Origin: Nostoc desertorum CM1-VF14
GTDB lineage: Bacteria > Cyanobacteriota > Cyanobacteriia > Cyanobacteriales > Nostocaceae
NCBI GenBank assembly: GCA_019359245.1
Contig: JAHHHR010000019.1
Location: 1-64,000, forward strand
Direction: 5' to 3'
DNA length: 64,000 bases
The notes below the pieces were generated by a model. That model did not search any database, was not told the DNA's origin, and saw only the letters and a program-made list of their open reading frames with translations. Of the stretch, positions 1 to 7,822 are shown one piece after another. A program made the translations under genes and the position numbers. Numbering within the stretch: the first letter of the stretch is position 1; every line of letters begins with the position of its first letter.

Positions 1-103
1 CTTGATAATGGCTATTTTGTACTTACTTTGTTTACCATCATACATTTCAATTGATGATGTATCAAAAAATGTCTTATATCAAGCGATGTGAATTGATTTT
101 TTA
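1..103. other. Sequence of unknown origin abutting the dndC remnant
   Basis: This stretch precedes the recognisable dndC frame and does not encode DndC in that frame: an in-frame TGA lies at 89-91, and the codons before it do not resemble the DndC ATP-binding half. On the - strand a frame is open from about position 80 to the left edge, with its first ATG at 45-43 (starting MYDGKQSKYKIAIIK). I do not recognise that product. The layout fits the end of an inserted element, but no element end or target duplication can be proven from one side. Confidence 0.4.
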
Positions 104-982
104 TTGTTTGTGAGAAATTTGCGTTCTACTGCTAGTTGTGGTGATTCTCGATTTGGCTGTTGGGTTTGCACAATTGTTACTAAAGATAAATCAATGGAGG
201 CCATGATTCAAAATGATGAAGAAAAAGAATGGATGCAGCCTTTATTAGATATCCGTAATGAATTAGATAATAGAGATGACCGCGATAAAAGAGATTTCCG
301 TCGCATCTGGGGAGAAGTCCAACTTTTTGAACGTCATGTAGATGGTGAAACCTCTATTGAACCAATTCACGGCCCCTATACTAAATATTGGCGGGAACAT
401 TGGCTCAGACGATTATTAGAAGCACAAACAAAAATCCGTCAGACAGCGCCAGAAAATATGCGCGACATCACCGTAATTACTCTAGAAGAAATGAGCGAAA
501 TTCGTCGCATTTGGCTAGAAGAAAAACACGAATTTGATGATAGCTTACCCCGGATTTATCAAGAAGTGACTGGCGAAGACTTTCAAGATCCCCGTCCCGG
601 TGCTGATTATAGCCTACTAGGTCGCGATGAGTGGATAGTATTAGAAGAAATCTGTGAAGGTGATGCGATGCACTTGGAACTCATGGCGAAATTGTTAGAC
701 ACAGAACGCCAGTATCGCAAAAAGACTCGTCGCGTGGGAATATACGAAACCCTAGAAAAATGTTTTAATACGAGTTCCCGTTCTCCAGAAGATGCGATTA
801 AAAATGCTCGTTTGAAACGCGAATTAAGCGAAGCAGTTAGTCAAGGTGATGTTGCAAAAGTCAAGCAGATGACTTTGGGCGATGTTACAGCAATCAATAA
901 AGTAGATGAAGCTGAAAGTGAAAGTGATGAGCAGGTAACTTGGGCAAGTATGAAATTTAAAAAGGAAAATTCAGAAGAATAA
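104..982 (+). pseudogene. dndC: DndC, 3' portion only (phosphorothioation sulfurtransferase)
   Basis: DndC is the PAPS-reductase-like ATP-pyrophosphatase, an Fe-S protein, that works with the cysteine desulfurase DndA to put sulfur into the DNA backbone. Here only the C-terminal part is present. It holds the conserved block CGDSRFGCWVC (Cys 12, 19 and 22 counted from the TTG at 104), which supplies iron-sulfur ligands in the family, followed by the charged helical region to the TAA at 980-982. The N-terminal PP-loop half (SGGKDS type) is absent, and an in-frame TGA at 89-91 closes the frame just upstream. Recognisable homology starts around residue 6-8. Unless the upstream half is rejoined by excision of an insert, the gene should be inactive. 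The assignment is strengthened by dndD and dndE following in order. Confidence 0.85.
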
Positions 983-986
983 TAGA

Positions 987-1018
987 ATACCGGGCGATTG
1001 GAAATCGCGGCTACACAG
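987..1018 (+). repeat. Left REP-like inverted end with hairpin
   Basis: The core hairpin is GCGATT-GGA-AATCGC. It begins with ATACCGGGCG and ends with GGCTACACAG. The two bases that differ from the right end swap a T-A pair for an A-T pair, so pairing is kept. Confidence 0.8.
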
Positions 1019-1035
1019 ACGAAACCTAAAGAGAA

Positions 1036-1313
1036 ATGAGAGCAAGTTTTACACAATTGTATGTGCATTATGTTTGGGCAACCTGGGATAGATTGCCTAT
1101 AATTACGCCTGATATTCAGAAGGAAGTTTACGGGGCAATTATTCGGGAATCTGAAGAGTTAAAGTGTACAGTCATTGCGATTGGTGGTATTGAAGATCAG
1201 CTTTTACAGTGGGTCATGATGCCATTGATAATATAGCCAATTACATCAGAAACCAAGCTACCCACCATAGCCAAAAATCACTTATTCCCAACTGGGAACT
1301 AACTCCAAAATAA
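1036..1313 (+). pseudogene. REP-associated tyrosine transposase (RAYT), deleted remnant
   Basis: The N-terminal part (FTQLYVHYVWATWDRLPII, then IAIGGIED) is the start of an IS200-like Y1 transposase domain. After GIED the sequence jumps into another frame from about 1200. That frame reads AFTVGHDAIDNIANYIRNQ and then to NWELTPK, ending at TAA 1311-1313, which is the normal C terminus with the catalytic-tyrosine helix. Roughly 60 or more codons in between are missing, including the HUH metal-binding motif expected directly after GIED. The product cannot be an active transposase. Flanking inverted REP ends support the identification. Confidence 0.8.
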
Positions 1314-1335
1314 CCCAATAACTATGAATTTATTT

Positions 1336-1353
1336 AGTCCACGAAGGTGGACT
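1336..1353 (+). repeat. Perfect 7-bp hairpin in right end of RAYT element
   Basis: AGTCCAC-GAAG-GTGGACT forms a perfect stem with a four-base loop just inside the right REP-like end. No copy is seen at the left end, so the right end carries the fuller REP unit. Confidence 0.6.
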
Positions 1354-1357
1354 TTGC

Positions 1358-1389
1358 CTGTGTAGCCGCGAATTCCATTCGCCCGGTAT
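1358..1389 (-). repeat. Right REP-like inverted end with hairpin
   Basis: On the - strand this reads ATACCGGGCG, then the hairpin GCGAAT-GGA-ATTCGC, then GGCTACACAG. It is the inverted partner of the left end at 987-1018, differing at two compensating stem positions. Confidence 0.8.
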
Positions 1390-1414
1390 CTTAAATAAAC
1401 CCACAATCAGATAA

Positions 1415-3400
1415 ATGATATTTCTTGAACTCGTTCTACAAAACTTTGGCCCCTACAGTGGTAAACAGGTAATCAATCTTAACCCAAAAATTGATGAGGA
1501 AAACTCACACCCAATCATCCTATTAGGTGGGATGAATGGCGGCGGAAAAACCACGCTTATGGATGCTATTCGTCTTGCGCTTTATGGCGCTCGTGCCCAA
1601 TGTTCTACCCGTGGTAATTTAAGTTATAACGATTTCCTCAATCAATGTGTTAATAACAAAATAGATCCAATTTTAGATACCCGGATTGAATTACTTTTTG
1701 AACATATTGAAAACGATAAACCAATAAAATACCGTGTTGTGCGTAGCTGGACAAAAAATCCTAAAGACGGGAAAGATACGTTAGGTATTTTAGGTGACAG
1801 TGATACATGGCCTGATGCTTTAGTTAATATCTGGGATGAATATATTGAAAATCTCCTACCATTAGGTATTTCTAACTTATTTCTCTTTGATGGTGAACAA
1901 GTTAAAGAACTTGCAGAACAGGAAACACCACCACCAGTTGTAGTAGATGCAATTCGCGGACTTTTAGGGCTAGAGTTAGCAGACCGTTTAGCAGTTGATT
2001 TAGATATTTTAGTTAACCGTAAACTGAAAGAAATTGGTAATAGTAAGGATTTAGCAAATTTAGAGGAAATTGAAAGTAGGTTAACCCAACAGCAAGAAGA
2101 TTATCAAACAACAATAGAGAAATTAGAAACTCTCAAAAATCAGGTAGAAGAGTTAGAACAAAAGCAGCAAGAAGCTTTTGATAAATTCATTTCTGAAGGT
2201 GGGAAGATTGCAGCAGAACGCAATCAACTAGAATTACAACAGCATACAAAAACTTCGGAAATTGAACAAGTACGTCAATTGATGTGTGAATTGGCGGCTA
2301 ATGTTTTACCTCTAGCATTAATTCCCAATTTGCTTAATCAGGCGCAAGCACAGGGAGGAAAGGAATTTCGCCATCAACAGGTACAAATTTCTAAAGATTT
2401 GTTAATTGAACGAGATCAGCGTTTACTCACTTGGCTAAATCAAGTAGAAATTTCTCCGATACAAGTTGAAAAAATCCAATCATTTTTAATCCAAGATGTA
2501 GATAGTTTGTATGCAAAGACTCTCCAGATGGAAGCACCTTGGCTATTAGCCGATGATGAGACTTTAAGTCAGCTAGATAATTTTATATATCATTTACAAA
2601 ATTCTAAACTTTCTGCAAAAGAGAAATTAGCTATTCTCAGAAATAAAGAAGAAGAAATTCATACTTTAGAAAGACAAGTGCAAACAGCAGCAGCACCAGA
2701 AGATTATACAAAGCTGCGTCAAGCACTAGAAGCGGCACAAAATCAAGTTGTTGAAGCTAAAGCAAATTACGAAACAATCCGCCGCCGTTTAGCTGAATTA
2801 GAAACTATTATTGCCAAATCAAAAAGAGAATTAAGTGATTATACTGTAGAAAATATTAAGCATAAAAATAGCGAACATATTATTAACTCTGCGGCTAAAG
2901 TTCAAAATACGCTCAAGATTTTTCGTGAAAAGTTAACCTTGAGAAAGCTCAATAAATTAGAGGAAGAAGTTAAAAATTGCTTCCTTTATCTTCTCCATAA
3001 ATCAGGCTTAGTGCATCGCATCACTATTGATACTAAGACTTTTAGCCTTTTGCTTTACGATTTAAATGGTAAATCTGTACCTAAACATCGCCTCTCTGCT
3101 GGCGAAAAACAACTACTTGCGATCGCCTTCCTCTGGGGTTTAGCAAAAGTCTCTGGACACCGCCTACCAGTAGCTATAGATACACCATTAGGTAGGCTCG
3201 ACTCCTCCCACCGCCAAAACTTAGTGGATAAATACTTCCCATCTGCTAGCCATCAAGTAATTCTGCTATCTACCGACACCGAGATTGGAAAGAAAGAAGT
3301 AGAAACACTGCGAGAGAAAGAAGCCATCGCCCGTGAATATCTGCTTAAATATGACTCCACTACCCGCCAAACAACTATCCAACCAGGATATTTTTGGTAG
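1415..3400 (+). CDS. dndD: DndD, SMC/Rad50-like ATPase of DNA phosphorothioation
   Basis: DndD is the Rad50-like ATPase of the DndCDE complex. It is thought to couple ATP use to DNA handling during sulfur insertion. The 661-residue protein starts with MIFLELVLQNFGPYSG, followed by a Walker A loop GGMNGGGKTT at about residues 38-47. A long charged coiled-coil middle covers roughly 200-520, the ABC signature LSAGEKQ lies near 559, and the Walker B/D-loop LPVAIDTPLGRLD lies near 585. Size and domain order are normal for DndD, and the frame is intact. The start ATG lies 25 bases downstream of the RAYT right end, so the element sits directly in its leader and may have separated dndD from the dndC promoter. 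dndE follows 68 bases downstream. Confidence 0.93.
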   Translation: MIFLELVLQNFGPYSGKQVINLNPKIDEENSHPIILLGGMNGGGKTTLMDAIRLALYGARAQCSTRGNLSYNDFLNQCVNNKIDPILDTRIELLFEHIENDKPIKYRVVRSWTKNPKDGKDTLGILGDSDTWPDALVNIWDEYIENLLPLGISNLFLFDGEQVKELAEQETPPPVVVDAIRGLLGLELADRLAVDLDILVNRKLKEIGNSKDLANLEEIESRLTQQQEDYQTTIEKLETLKNQVEELEQKQQEAFDKFISEGGKIAAERNQLELQQHTKTSEIEQVRQLMCELAANVLPLALIPNLLNQAQAQGGKEFRHQQVQISKDLLIERDQRLLTWLNQVEISPIQVEKIQSFLIQDVDSLYAKTLQMEAPWLLADDETLSQLDNFIYHLQNSKLSAKEKLAILRNKEEEIHTLERQVQTAAAPEDYTKLRQALEAAQNQVVEAKANYETIRRRLAELETIIAKSKRELSDYTVENIKHKNSEHIINSAAKVQNTLKIFREKLTLRKLNKLEEEVKNCFLYLLHKSGLVHRITIDTKTFSLLLYDLNGKSVPKHRLSAGEKQLLAIAFLWGLAKVSGHRLPVAIDTPLGRLDSSHRQNLVDKYFPSASHQVILLSTDTEIGKKEVETLREKEAIAREYLLKYDSTTRQTTIQPGYFW

Positions 3401-3468
3401 TAGATATTGTTAAAAAATTGAGCGATATCTAACGACAAGCCGCTATGCGTCTACGCAATTTCAAAATT

Positions 3469-3855
3469 ATGGAATCACCAATAGAACGTATTCGTCTCTC
3501 CCAAACAGCCAAAGACCAACTTACCAAACTTAAGCGCAGCACCAAAATCGACCAATGGAATATCCTATGCCGTTGGGCGTTTTGCCGCTCCCTCGCAGAA
3601 TCAACTACACCGTCCCCCGTCCCAATCCCTCAAGATAGCAACGTCGAAATGAGTTGGCGCGTCTTTGGTGGTGAAATGTCCGATATTCTCCTCCTCGCCC
3701 TCAAGCAACGCTGTCACAATGATGGTTATCCCACCGACAAAGAAACCCTCGCCACCCAATTCCGCTTACATTTGCATCGCGGTATTGGTTACTTAGCAGG
3801 CGATCCAAATATCAAGAAAATTGAAGATTTAATTGAACTGGCGGTTAAAAATTGA
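3469..3855 (+). CDS. dndE: DndE, DNA sulfur modification protein
   Basis: DndE is a small DNA-binding partner of DndC and DndD, reported to favour nicked DNA. The 128-residue product begins MESPIERIRLSQTAKDQL, the usual DndE N terminus. The middle FGGEMSDILLLALKQRC and the end LHLHRGIGYLAG are also family-typical. An in-frame ATG at 3445 would add eight residues. I prefer 3469 because the conserved region starts there and the length then fits the family. It is intact, unlike dndC, and lies between dndD and the associated methyltransferase in the same orientation, so the three are probably co-transcribed. Confidence 0.9.
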   Translation: MESPIERIRLSQTAKDQLTKLKRSTKIDQWNILCRWAFCRSLAESTTPSPVPIPQDSNVEMSWRVFGGEMSDILLLALKQRCHNDGYPTDKETLATQFRLHLHRGIGYLAGDPNIKKIEDLIELAVKN

Positions 3856-3861
3856 AAGGAT

Positions 3862-3900
3862 ATTAGTTGACTGTTAACTGTTGACTGTTAACTGACAATT
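3862..3900. repeat. Short heptamer-type tandem repeat (TTGACTGTTAAC)
   Basis: Alternating TTGACTG and TTAACTG units fill the 51-bp gap between dndE and the methyltransferase gene. This is one of the short tandem repeat arrays that recur between genes throughout the window. Confidence 0.6.
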
Positions 3901-3906
3901 AATATT

Positions 3907-5364
3907 ATGCCTGAAGCGCTAGAAATTGAGCGTCATAGAGCTGCGATCGCTCGCATTGATATATCTCGCCCTGTACGATTGGCTATAGAAGGGTCAATCC
4001 TCAATCAAGACACCACTTTCTTTGACTACGGCTGCGGCTATGGTGGTGATGTGCAGCGAGTAAAAAACTTAGGCTACACCAGTGCAGGCTGGGACCCTTA
4101 CTACTATCCCGATGTACCACGCACCCCCGCCGATGTGGTCAACTTGGGCTATGTCCTCAACGTCATTGAAGATTCAGAAGAACGCCGTCAAAGCCTGATC
4201 CAAGCTTGGGAACTTACTGGGAAAGTTTTAATTGTCGCGGCTCAAATACTCATTAACGCTCCCAGCAAAACCCAACTTGCTTACAATGATGGCATTGTGA
4301 CGCGCCGCAACACTTTTCAGAAATATTACGAACAACAAGAACTCAAAACTTATATTGATGAAGTTTTAAATGTAGATGCAGTGCCGATCGCACTAGGTGT
4401 CTACTTTGTTTTTCGAAACGAAGCTGAAAAAGAAAGTTACAAAGCTATCCGCTTCTTTTCTACCACTTCTACACCGCGAGTCCGCATCCCCGTTAAACGG
4501 TTTGAAGACTATCAAGAACAGCTGCAACCATTAATGGCTTTTTTTACCAAGCGCGGTAGACTACCTGTTAAAGGCGAATTGGAAAATGAACAGGAATTAC
4601 TGAGCGAATTTGGTAACTTTCGCCGTGCCTTTGGTGTAGTTTTGCAAGCTACTGATGAGGCTGAATGGGATGCGATCGCTTACCGTCGTTCTCTCGATAT
4701 CCAAGTTTATCTTGCCCTCACCCACTTTGATCAACGCCCTGCATGGCAAAAGTTAGCCCCAGAAATGCGTCACGATATCAAAGCCTTTTTTAGTAGTTAT
4801 GAAGAAGCTTGTCAAGTCGCCGACCAAAAGCTTTTCAGCTTAGGTAAACCTGGAGTGATTCAAACTGCTTGCGAAAAAAGCAAAATTGGTAAACATACAC
4901 GTGGTGCGCTTTACGTCCATGTTTCGGCATTAGCAGCCCTTGATCCGTTGCTACGAATTTGTGAAGGCTGTGCTAGCCGCACCATTGGGCGTGTAGATGG
5001 AGCAACATTGATCAAATATCACACTGATAAGCCGCAAATATCCTATCTGTTTTACCCCGAATTCGACACTGATCCCCACCCAGCTTTAAAAGCCAGCATT
5101 GGTATTGATTTAAAAACCCTATTCGTCACTCACCGAGACTACGAAAATAGAGCAAATCCGCCAATTTTGCACCGGAAGGAAACATTTGTTACCAGCAACT
5201 ACCCACGCTACAAAGAATTTGCTAAACTCACCCAACAAGAACAAGAATTAGGGCTGCTTAACCAAAAAAGCGACATTGGTACGCGTGAAGGTTGGGAAAA
5301 ATGCCTTGCTGCACACAGAGTAGAAATCAAGGGGCATCAGGTTTATCCAATTCAAGAAAGTTAA
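3907..5364 (+). CDS. DNA phosphorothioation-associated putative methyltransferase
   Basis: This 485-residue protein matches the family annotated as Dnd-associated putative methyltransferase, often found beside dnd genes in cyanobacteria. Its biochemical role is not established. The N terminus has a SAM-binding-like Rossmann block FFDYGCGYGGDVQRVKNLGY (about residues 37-56), followed by GWDPYYYPD and the acidic/hydrophobic strand VVNLGYVLNVIED, which look like methyltransferase motifs II-IV. The long C-terminal half (about 200-485) is not recognisable as a known domain. It follows dndE by 51 bp on the same strand. A role in protecting or marking phosphorothioated DNA, or in restriction, is only inference from the neighbourhood. 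Confidence 0.85.
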   Translation: MPEALEIERHRAAIARIDISRPVRLAIEGSILNQDTTFFDYGCGYGGDVQRVKNLGYTSAGWDPYYYPDVPRTPADVVNLGYVLNVIEDSEERRQSLIQAWELTGKVLIVAAQILINAPSKTQLAYNDGIVTRRNTFQKYYEQQELKTYIDEVLNVDAVPIALGVYFVFRNEAEKESYKAIRFFSTTSTPRVRIPVKRFEDYQEQLQPLMAFFTKRGRLPVKGELENEQELLSEFGNFRRAFGVVLQATDEAEWDAIAYRRSLDIQVYLALTHFDQRPAWQKLAPEMRHDIKAFFSSYEEACQVADQKLFSLGKPGVIQTACEKSKIGKHTRGALYVHVSALAALDPLLRICEGCASRTIGRVDGATLIKYHTDKPQISYLFYPEFDTDPHPALKASIGIDLKTLFVTHRDYENRANPPILHRKETFVTSNYPRYKEFAKLTQQEQELGLLNQKSDIGTREGWEKCLAAHRVEIKGHQVYPIQES

Positions 5365-5609
5365 TAAAACGCTGACGCTATAAGGTTATCCTGAATTTGT
5401 ATTTAACCCAAGTAAATCTTGGTAGTTTCTCATGTTTACAGAAAATCACATAGCAGCTATCGCAAGTTTCAATCTCTGATAGAAATTAATCGGAACTGCT
5501 GCCACTTCGATAATCCAAACCCTTATAGGTAGTAGTTAGATGATAAACTTTTCGATTTCCTCGTTGTATTTTATTGATATTTCCTCAAAAGAGGCAAAAA
5601 GTTGAAAGT

Positions 5610-6902
5610 ATGAGGAAAATTAAATCGCTACTGGGAGTTTTCGGTAGCCGCAAGATGGCAGCTTTATTATTTTTAGGTTTTTCATCGGGTTTACCATTAT
5701 TGTTAATCGGTAATACCTTAAAGGCTTGGATGACCGAGGAGAAAGTAGATTTAGCCGCTATTGGTTGGTTTAGCCTTGCTAGTTTGCCTTATTCTTTGAA
5801 ATTTTTGTGGGCACCCTTGGTGGACAGGTTCACCTTACCAGTTTTGGGGCGACGACGGGGTTGGTTAATCTTGACGCAGATTGCTTTGATCGTAGCGATC
5901 GCAGTCATGGCTTTTCAACAACCCAAACAAGCATTACAGCTACTAGCCATCAACGCCATAGTCATTGCTTTTATCAGTGCAACTCAAGATATTGCCGTTG
6001 ATGCCTACCGTACCGACGTTTTAGAAAAACTAGAAATGGGGGCTGGTGCAGCAGTTTTTATCTTAGGTTATCGAATTGCCCTATTAGCCGCAGGTGCTTT
6101 AGCCTTGATACTTGCTGATAAACTGCCTTGGTCATCGGTTTACTTGTTTATGGCAGGGACAATGGTAATTGGTATTTTTGCCACGTTGTTTGCACCAGAA
6201 CCCAAGGAAATTAGCCCTCCAGGTTCTTTAGCTGATGCTGTAATCTTGCCTTTTCAAGAATTTTTTCAGCGTCAAGGGATTATCAAAGCTATTCTAATGC
6301 TTGCATTTATTACTCTATATAAGCTAGGTGATGCTTTGTTGAGCAATATGACCACGCCTTTTTTGCTGCAAACAGGTTTTACCAAAACCGATATTGGAGC
6401 AATTCAAGTGGGGATGGGGTTAATTGCTACGATTGTCGGCGCTTTAGCAGGTGGTTCAATTTTGAGTGCTATTGGCATCAATCGATCGCTTTGGGTTTTT
6501 GGTATTCTACAAGCAGTAAGTAATTTAGCTTACTTTTTTCTAGCATACATCGGTCAAAACTACCAAGCTATGGTACTTGCCATCAACGTAGAACAATTTT
6601 GTGGTGGATTGGGGACAGCAGCCTTTGTTGCCTTTTTGATGAGTCTTTGTAACCAGCGGTTTTCCGCAACGCAATATGCTTTGTTATCTAGCTTAATGGC
6701 TGTCAGCCGCGATATTCTGGCGGCCCCTGGAGGCGCGATCGCTCAAAGCACGGGTTGGCCCGTATTTTTCTTAATTACCATCGCCGCCGCTGTCCCAGGA
6801 TTACTCCTATTGCCAGTATTTGCACCCTGGAACCCTCAGCCAGTGGCAGTATCCAGACCAGGACTTGAGGACGAAGAAGAGGATATATGGGGAATCAAGT
6901 AG
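5610..6902 (+). CDS. AmpG-like MFS permease
   Basis: This is a 430-residue, roughly 12-TM major facilitator of the AmpG branch, whose characterised members import anhydromuropeptides from peptidoglycan turnover. The family hallmarks are visible: FLGFSSGLPLLLIGNTLKAW at about residues 15-34, LAAIGWFSLASLPYSLKFLWAP, the loop DRFTLPVLGRRRGW, and DIAVDAYRTDVL. An upstream TTG at 5574 would add 12 residues. ATG 5610 was chosen because GAGG precedes it at about the right spacing and the conserved helix begins soon after. The next gene overlaps its stop, which suggests translational coupling. The exact substrate in cyanobacteria is not known. Confidence 0.85.
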   Translation: MRKIKSLLGVFGSRKMAALLFLGFSSGLPLLLIGNTLKAWMTEEKVDLAAIGWFSLASLPYSLKFLWAPLVDRFTLPVLGRRRGWLILTQIALIVAIAVMAFQQPKQALQLLAINAIVIAFISATQDIAVDAYRTDVLEKLEMGAGAAVFILGYRIALLAAGALALILADKLPWSSVYLFMAGTMVIGIFATLFAPEPKEISPPGSLADAVILPFQEFFQRQGIIKAILMLAFITLYKLGDALLSNMTTPFLLQTGFTKTDIGAIQVGMGLIATIVGALAGGSILSAIGINRSLWVFGILQAVSNLAYFFLAYIGQNYQAMVLAINVEQFCGGLGTAAFVAFLMSLCNQRFSATQYALLSSLMAVSRDILAAPGGAIAQSTGWPVFFLITIAAAVPGLLLLPVFAPWNPQPVAVSRPGLEDEEEDIWGIK

Positions 6903-7291
6903 TTATTGCTGTCGGCACATTCATCCTCTTACTCACCGGTTTATTACTTGGCTACGTTCTCTCACAATTAGTTCTGGGATTTCTAGCGTTTAACCTCCTA
7001 ACTTTTTTCGGAACACTCAGCCTAATTTTAATTTTTGGGACACTTTATTACGTTTTATTTTGGCAGTTACGAAGAGATCAGTCTCGACCATCAACTATAA
7101 ATCAAGGAATACCAGACCAGGTAGACGATGGTGTATCTGATAGCTATCTCAAAAACAGGCTGATCGCTAAGTTATCCGGTGACACTGCCGAAGCTGAACG
7201 GTTAATTGAACAGGCAAAAGAAACTTATCCTGGAATGCCGGAGAATTGGTATTGCCAGAAAGTGCTTGATGACTTGGAGCACGGTCAATAG
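6887..7291 (+). CDS. Small two-TM membrane protein, unknown function
   Basis: A 134-residue protein whose ATG at 6887 lies inside the end of the AmpG-like gene (16-bp overlap), so the two are very likely translated together. The N-terminal 65 residues form two hydrophobic helices (VVIAVGTFILLLTGLLLGYV and a second around 28-60). A short basic stretch (QLRRDQSR) and a soluble tail with an acidic helix (GDTAEAERLIEQAKETYPG) follow. I do not recognise a named family. The tail looks like a single TPR-like helical hairpin. The coupling suggests a partner of the permease, but this is inference. Confidence 0.75.
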   Translation: MGNQVVIAVGTFILLLTGLLLGYVLSQLVLGFLAFNLLTFFGTLSLILIFGTLYYVLFWQLRRDQSRPSTINQGIPDQVDDGVSDSYLKNRLIAKLSGDTAEAERLIEQAKETYPGMPENWYCQKVLDDLEHGQ

Positions 7292-7612
7292 TACTGTGAG
7301 AGTAGGGGACAGGGAATGAGGAGGAGCAGGGAGCAGATGGGAAAGAGGTAATTTTAATTCTCCCCCTTGCTCCATGACCATACCCAATGCCCAATACTTC
7401 TCTGCGAGAGGCTGCGCCAACGGGGCTTTGCGAAAATCGAGCAAAGTCGAGATTTGGACAGATCGGTACTTCGGCTCCACTCAGTACAAGTCAGTATAAG
7501 TGCCCAATGCCCGATTCCCTTGCACAGAAAATTGTTAAAATGAATCAAGAATACTTCACAAATCTTCAGCTAAATTCTCATAAAAGTTCGTAGCTCTTTT
7601 TGTAATTAGAAT
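7292..7612. repeat. Gene-free stretch filled with dispersed and heptamer repeats
   Basis: The first half is a purine-rich run (GGGAGCAG type, 7306-7350) followed by a pyrimidine-rich run with CCCAATGCCCAATAC (7362-7397), able to fold back on itself. From about 7400 a second repeat type follows (GAGAGGCTGCGCCAACGGGG), with another CCCAATGCCC near 7501. No convincing gene is seen. Confidence 0.6.
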
Positions 7613-7801
7613 ATGGCCATTTTTCGTCAATACATCGCCCCCCTGTTTGCAGTATTAGTATTTTTCTTTGCTCTAGTGGCAGTTAGCGCCCGCATCTTTT
7701 TACCCTCTGATATGGCAGCACCCGCACCAATTGAAGAGGTGGGGGTAAGTTTTCAACCTACTCCAACTGATTTACCACTAGCAGTACATAACGCGAGCTA
7801 G
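7613..7801 (+). CDS. Small single-TM protein, unknown function
   Basis: A 62-residue protein with one N-terminal hydrophobic helix (about residues 8-29, APLFAVLVFFFALVAVSARI) and a short proline-rich tail (DMAAPAPIEEVGVSFQPTP). The organisation fits a membrane-anchored small protein of the type common in cyanobacteria. No enzymatic motif is present and I cannot name the family. It ends 21 bases before the following acetyltransferase on the same strand. Confidence 0.6.
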   Translation: MAIFRQYIAPLFAVLVFFFALVAVSARIFLPSDMAAPAPIEEVGVSFQPTPTDLPLAVHNAS

Positions 7802-7822
7802 CTAAGTCAATAAACATCAGCA

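Larger units (their letters stand above)
987..1389. mobile_element. REP/RAYT-type element, internally deleted
   Basis: Two inverted 32-bp ends (987-1018 and 1358-1389) match at 30 of 32 positions and bracket a decayed REP-associated tyrosine transposase gene. Each end contains a 6-bp hairpin with a GGA loop, the type of structure that Y1 (HUH) transposases recognise. A second hairpin at 1336-1353 lies inside the right end. The element separates dndC from dndD and is probably no longer autonomous. Confidence 0.8.

Noticed and set aside
1..45. Naming the left-edge - strand frame as a transposase
   Set aside because: Only about 15 residues are visible and none match a family I can name, so it is described but not assigned.
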